Assembly (NCBI GenBank): GCA_965198865.1
Contig: CBDAQA010000022.1
Coordinates: forward strand, 434,001-498,000
DNA: 64,000 nucleotides
Source of the DNA: CBDAQA01 sp965198865
Lineage (GTDB): Bacteria; Planctomycetota; Phycisphaerae; Tepidisphaerales; Tepidisphaeraceae
Direction: 5' to 3'
Shown: piece by piece, positions 61,128 to 64,000 of the stretch
Numbering within the stretch: position 1 is the first letter of the stretch
Layout of the letters: every line of letters starts with the position of its first letter
Program-made: the position numbers and the translations under genes
The notes under the pieces: generated by a model
Told to the model about the DNA's origin: nothing
The model's input: the letters and a program-made list of their open reading frames with translations, nothing else
Database searches by the model: none

Positions 61128-61604
61128 ATGGCCTACAAGAAATTCACGTCGTCCGAAGAGATGCTCAAGCCGGACGCCCGGTACAACAGCAAGCTGGTGA
61201 GCAAGTTCATCAACTCGCTGATGTGGGACGGCAAGAAGACCGTCGCGCAGAAGATCTTCTACACCGCAATGGACGAGGTCACCAAGAAGGTGAAGGACGT
61301 CCCGCCGCTGGAGCTGTTCGAGACGGCGATCAACAACGTCAAGCCGTTCGTGGAGGTCCGCAGCAAGCGGGTGGGCGGGGCGAACTACCAGGTCCCGATG
61401 CAGGTCAACAAGCGTCGCCAGCAGTCGCTGGCGTTCCGCTGGCTGATCAACGCCTGCCGCGACGGCGGGGGCCGGCCGATGCACGCCCGGCTCGCCGACG
61501 AGTTGATGGCCGCCTTCCGCAAGGAGGGCAAGGCCATGCAGACCCGCGACCAGACCCACCGCATGGCCGACGCCAACAAGGCGTTCGCCCACTTTGCGTG
61601 GTAA
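61128..61604 (+). CDS. rpsG: 30S ribosomal protein S7
   Basis: A 158-residue ribosomal protein that starts assembly of the 30S head. PDARYNSKLVSKFINSLMWDGKK, the 16S-contacting VGGANYQVPMQVNKRRQQSLAFRWL region and the C-terminal DQTHRMADANKAFAHFAW are all typical, and the length is normal. It is separated from rpsL by 109 bases with a palindrome and followed by a clear terminator. It probably forms a two-gene operon. Confidence 0.97.
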   Translation: MAYKKFTSSEEMLKPDARYNSKLVSKFINSLMWDGKKTVAQKIFYTAMDEVTKKVKDVPPLELFETAINNVKPFVEVRSKRVGGANYQVPMQVNKRRQQSLAFRWLINACRDGGGRPMHARLADELMAAFRKEGKAMQTRDQTHRMADANKAFAHFAW

Positions 61605-61630
61605 GTCCGTCGAAGGTCGAAAGACATTTA

Positions 61631-61667
61631 GAGCGACGGTCGGCGTCTCGCCGGCCGTCGCTCTTTT
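61631..61667 (+). terminator. Intrinsic terminator of rpsL-rpsG
   Basis: GAGCGACGGTCGG (61631-61643) pairs with CCGGCCGTCGCTC (61651-61663) with one G-U pair and a seven-base loop, followed by TTTT. Confidence 0.88.
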
Positions 61668-61803
61668 GTCGCGCTTCGTCTGATTCCACTTTTATTGGAC
61701 CTCGGCAACCGACGCGTCCGATACGACTCCTGTCCACGCGACGGCGACCGACCCATGGATGGGTTTCCTGGCCGGCCGATCGCCCCATTCCAGGAGAGAA
61801 GCC

Positions 61804-62049
61804 ATGCCGACCAAGAAGACCGCTGCCGTGAAGAAGCCCGCGACCGCCAAGGGCACGAAGAAGGCCGTCGTCGCCAGCACGCCCGTCCGCTACTCGGCCC
61901 TGCCGAAGCTGACCGCCCCGGCCGCCAAGGTCGCCGTCACCGATGACATGATCGCCCGCAAGGCGTTCGAGCTGTACGCCGCCGGGATCGGTGGTTCCGA
62001 GCAGGACCACTGGTTCGCCGCCGAGGCCGAGCTGCGCACGGCCGCCTGA
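61804..62049 (+). CDS. DUF2934-like small protein
   Basis: An 81-residue protein with AGGAGAG about six bases before the ATG. The first 25 residues are Lys/Ala/Thr-rich (MPTKKTAAVKKPATAKGTKK) and probably bind nucleic acid. The C-terminal part (IARKAFELYAAGIGGSEQDHWFAAEAEL) matches the short DUF2934 helix-turn-helix-like signature (xAYxxYxxxGxxxGxxxxHWxxAExEL). The family has no known function. A strong ribosome-binding site suggests good expression. Confidence 0.75.
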   Translation: MPTKKTAAVKKPATAKGTKKAVVASTPVRYSALPKLTAPAAKVAVTDDMIARKAFELYAAGIGGSEQDHWFAAEAELRTAA

Positions 62050-62059
62050 GCCGTAGCAT

Positions 62060-62250
62060 GGGCAACCTGCCCATGGCGCGGGAACTCCCGCACATCGGCG
62101 GTACCCCGTCGAATGAGCAAGAGCGAAGCGATCTTCGGCCGTCACGGTTTGAAGATCGCTTCGCTCTTGCTGTATCGGCGGGGTACCGCCGATCGCCGTG
62201 CGTACACGGCCACGGGCACGATGCCCGTGCCACGGAATTGCCCGTGCCAC
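62060..62250. repeat. Composite nested palindrome, relative of 49322-49562
   Basis: The centre 62116-62135 and 62152-62171 is a perfect 20-bp inverse (AGCAAGAGCGAAGCG type), flanked by 62094-62108 and 62179-62193 (15 bp, GGTACC core), then GTGCCACGG-type units. The right side aligns with that of 49322-49562 (AGTACCACCGACC versus GGTACCGCCGATC; CATGCGTACATG versus CGTGCGTACACG). Confidence 0.85.
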
Positions 62251-62252
62251 GG

Positions 62253-62258
62253 TATACT
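62253..62258 (+). promoter_or_regulatory. TATACT -10 box for the RsuA/RluB-type gene
   Basis: TATACT ends six bases before the GTG at 62265, at the edge of the composite palindrome. There is no Shine-Dalgarno sequence. Confidence 0.6.
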
Positions 62259-62264
62259 TCCCCC

Positions 62265-63086
62265 GTGAAAGAGCGCATCCAGAAATTGTTGGCCAACGCC
62301 GGTGTGGCCTCGCGGCGGTCGGTGGAGGAGATGATCCGCCAGGGCCGGGTCACGGTGAACGGGAAGGTGCAGAAGCAGCTGCCGATCCTGATCGACCCGA
62401 GCAAGGACAAGGTCGTGGTCGACGACGACCCGGTCAAGTTCAAGGTGAACCGCACCACCGGCCGGGCGGTCGACCGCGTCTACTTCCTGCTGAACAAGCC
62501 GCGGGGCGTCTACAGCACGAACGTGGCGCAGGGGGCGCAGGTGCGGGCGATCGACCTGCTGCCGCCGAACATCGGCGGGCGGGTCTACCCCGTCGGCCGG
62601 CTTGACGCCGAGAGCCGCGGGCTGCTGTTGCTGACCAACGACGGCGACCTCACGAACAGCCTGACCCACCCGCGGTTCGGCGTCTCCAAGACCTACCGCG
62701 CCACCGTCGACGGCATGGTCGAGCCGTCGGCGCTGGAGGAACTGCAGGGCGGCATCTGGCTGGCCGACCCGACCGGCAAGGGGTTCAAGACCGGCCGGAC
62801 GCAGCTGCGCATCATCCGCCGGGGACGCGAGAAGAGCATCCTTGAGATCACCCTGCGTGAGGGCCGCAATCGGCAGGTCCGGCGCATGCTGGCCAAGGTC
62901 GGCCACAAGGTCCGCGACCTGATGCGGGTGCAGATGGGGCCGCTGACGTTGGATGGCCTCAAGCCCGGCCAGTTCCGGCCGCTGACGCCGCGCGAGGTGA
63001 AGGCGCTGCGGAAGCTGTCAGCGCCGGCCGAGACGTCGGGAGCGGCCGTCGAGGTGTCCGAAGCGGACGACGAGGGCGAGAACTGA
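62265..63086 (+). CDS. RsuA/RluB-family rRNA pseudouridine synthase
   Basis: A 273-residue enzyme. An S4 domain (KERIQKLLANAGVASRRSVEEMIRQGRVTVNG region) precedes the catalytic domain with Asp in VGRLDAESRGLLLLTNDG and the LREGRNRQVRRMLAKVGH motif. It resembles RluB/RluE-type large-subunit enzymes more than RsuA. The Ser/Asp/Glu-rich C-terminal tail is likely disordered. The GTG at 62265 is preferred. The open frame extends to 62058, but that part is the palindrome and encodes no recognisable protein. A TATACT box lies six bases before it. Confidence 0.9.
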   Translation: MKERIQKLLANAGVASRRSVEEMIRQGRVTVNGKVQKQLPILIDPSKDKVVVDDDPVKFKVNRTTGRAVDRVYFLLNKPRGVYSTNVAQGAQVRAIDLLPPNIGGRVYPVGRLDAESRGLLLLTNDGDLTNSLTHPRFGVSKTYRATVDGMVEPSALEELQGGIWLADPTGKGFKTGRTQLRIIRRGREKSILEITLREGRNRQVRRMLAKVGHKVRDLMRVQMGPLTLDGLKPGQFRPLTPREVKALRKLSAPAETSGAAVEVSEADDEGEN

Positions 63087-63305
63087 TCGGCGCACGAAGA
63101 AGCGCCGCATGTACCAGGAATATTCGTGACGGTCGTAAGTGGCGTGCGGGTGTGATGAAAACGTCTGGTAGTCGCTCGCGCCTTCGTGGTTGGCGGTAGC
63201 GAGCGTCAGTTGCGATGGCGCAAGCCACTGGGCCACCCGCATCGCGAAACGAAGCTGGCGTTCACGCATCATCCTCGTCAACCGGGGCTCCATTCGACCG
63301 AAGGT

Positions 63306-64000
63306 TTAAACCCCCGGCAGCGGCGTCACCGCATACCGGCTGCCGGCGACGGCAAGCCGCTGGTTCGTCGGCGGCGGGGCGGGGATCACCCGGCTCACCA
63401 GCAGGGCCCCGGCACCCAGCGCGATGTTGGTGCCCAACAGCGTCAAGGCGGCGTAGCCGCTGAGGAACCCGTCGGTCGGCACCAGGTAGCCCACGACCGC
63501 CGTCGCCACCAGCAGGGCCAGCGACATCGGGATCAGCCCGCGCCAGGCGATCATCATTAGCTGGTCGAACCGGAAGCGCGGCAGGCTCCAGCGGACCCAC
63601 ATGAACACGAAGATGATGCCGACCGTCTTCGTGAAGAAGACGCCGAACCGCACCATGTTGCCCAGCCAGTAGGTGGTGACGGCCGGGTAGCGCGGGTCGG
63701 TCGTGCCGCCCAGGACATGGCCCAGCCAGCCGGGGATCCGCTCGAACCACGGCAGGTGCCACCCGCCGAAGAACAGCGCCACGCACACGGCGCTGGTCGT
63801 GATCATCCCGGCGTACTCGCTCAGGAAGAACAGGGCGAACCGCATCGAGCTGTACTCGGTGTGGTACCCGCCGACCAGCTCCTGCTCGGACTCGGCCAGG
63901 TCGAAGGGGGCGCGGTTGGCCTCGGCGTGGATGCAGATCAGGAACAGCACGAACGCCCCCGGCTGGGCAAACACGTTCCAGGCGGGGATGACCTTCAGCC
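63306..64000 (-). CDS. nuoH: NADH-quinone oxidoreductase subunit H (NuoH), 5' end outside window
   Basis: The C-terminal 230 or so residues of the complex I membrane subunit next to the quinone site. EANRAPFDLAESEQELVGGYHTEY is the hallmark motif, followed by the hydrophobic helices MITTSAVCVALFFGG, VFFTKTVGIIFVFMWVRWSLPRFR and two C-terminal helices. The reading frame stays open to the right edge, starting LKVIPAWNVFAQPGAFV, so the gene continues beyond the window. Its 3' end lies 219 bases from the pseudouridine synthase gene (convergent). Other nuo genes are presumably further right. Confidence 0.93.
   Translation of the reverse strand, partial: LKVIPAWNVFAQPGAFVLFLICIHAEANRAPFDLAESEQELVGGYHTEYSSMRFALFFLSEYAGMITTSAVCVALFFGGWHLPWFERIPGWLGHVLGGTTDPRYPAVTTYWLGNMVRFGVFFTKTVGIIFVFMWVRWSLPRFRFDQLMMIAWRGLIPMSLALLVATAVVGYLVPTDGFLSGYAALTLLGTNIALGAGALLVSRVIPAPPPTNQRLAVAGSRYAVTPLPGV

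Noticed and set aside
62058..62264. Upstream start at 62058 for the RsuA/RluB-type gene
   Set aside because: It would translate a composite palindrome. The family N-terminus begins at GTG 62265, with a -10 box directly before it.

Overview
The window is G+C-rich bacterial DNA, and several features point to the phylum Planctomycetota, probably a Phycisphaerae-like lineage (an inference, since there is no rRNA here). These are two exported proteins with the planctomycete LEPR-XLL type N-terminus (FEPLESRQLMSA, VEAIESRTLLSA), a PEP-CTERM tail at the left edge, large secreted glycosidases (GH89, GH27), many envelope proteins of unknown function, and intergenic DNA packed with palindromic elements.

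Layout. 1-9436: PEP-CTERM protein end, sugar isomerase, class V aminotransferase, lipoprotein, DUF1854 protein, TMTC-like membrane protein, phosphomannomutase, TruD and a small Rossmann protein. 9449-16641: GH89 alpha-N-acetylglucosaminidase, a CheB-like protein without its catalytic Ser and His, a membrane-glycosyltransferase-like pair, a CBM9-like protein, an adrenodoxin-type ferredoxin and a receiver-only response regulator. 16770-24015: two-domain M16 peptidase, a LEPR-XLL/CARDB exoprotein, a zinc-less alcohol dehydrogenase and an S53 peptidase with CARDB repeats. 24887-34512: PlsY, an RND efflux adaptor and pump, GH27 alpha-galactosidase and membrane proteins. 34484-39920 (minus): a seven-gene type II fatty-acid/polyketide-like cluster (two ketosynthases, two hotdog dehydratases, a reductase, a long ACP and a small membrane protein). 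One ketosynthase and one dehydratase have lost key catalytic residues. 40306-43621: TypA and a PilZ-receiver-Hpt-like protein. 43990-45540 (minus): a cassette-like array of short, less G+C-rich genes (membrane protein, membrane protein, RraB-like protein, broken methyltransferase). They are separated by about 100-bp repeated elements, and the stop codons of two of the genes lie inside the element ends. 45716-57223: RluA-type synthase, helical membrane protein, lipoprotein, Rieske protein, DUF2089 regulator, TPR-like exoprotein, glycerate kinase and a frameshifted HtrA protease. 57315-64000: a family of TlpA-like thioredoxins, rpsL-rpsG, DUF2934 protein, RsuA/RluB synthase and the 3' part of nuoH.

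Two patterns cut across the genes. First, about fifteen start codons have no Shine-Dalgarno sequence but carry a TANNNT hexamer 6-9 nt upstream, in several cases with a TTGACA-like box 17 nt further up. This is the arrangement expected for leaderless transcripts. Second, the intergenic spaces hold at least a dozen perfect or near-perfect palindromes from several sequence families. Some are nested inside one another, and one pair shows compensatory base changes.
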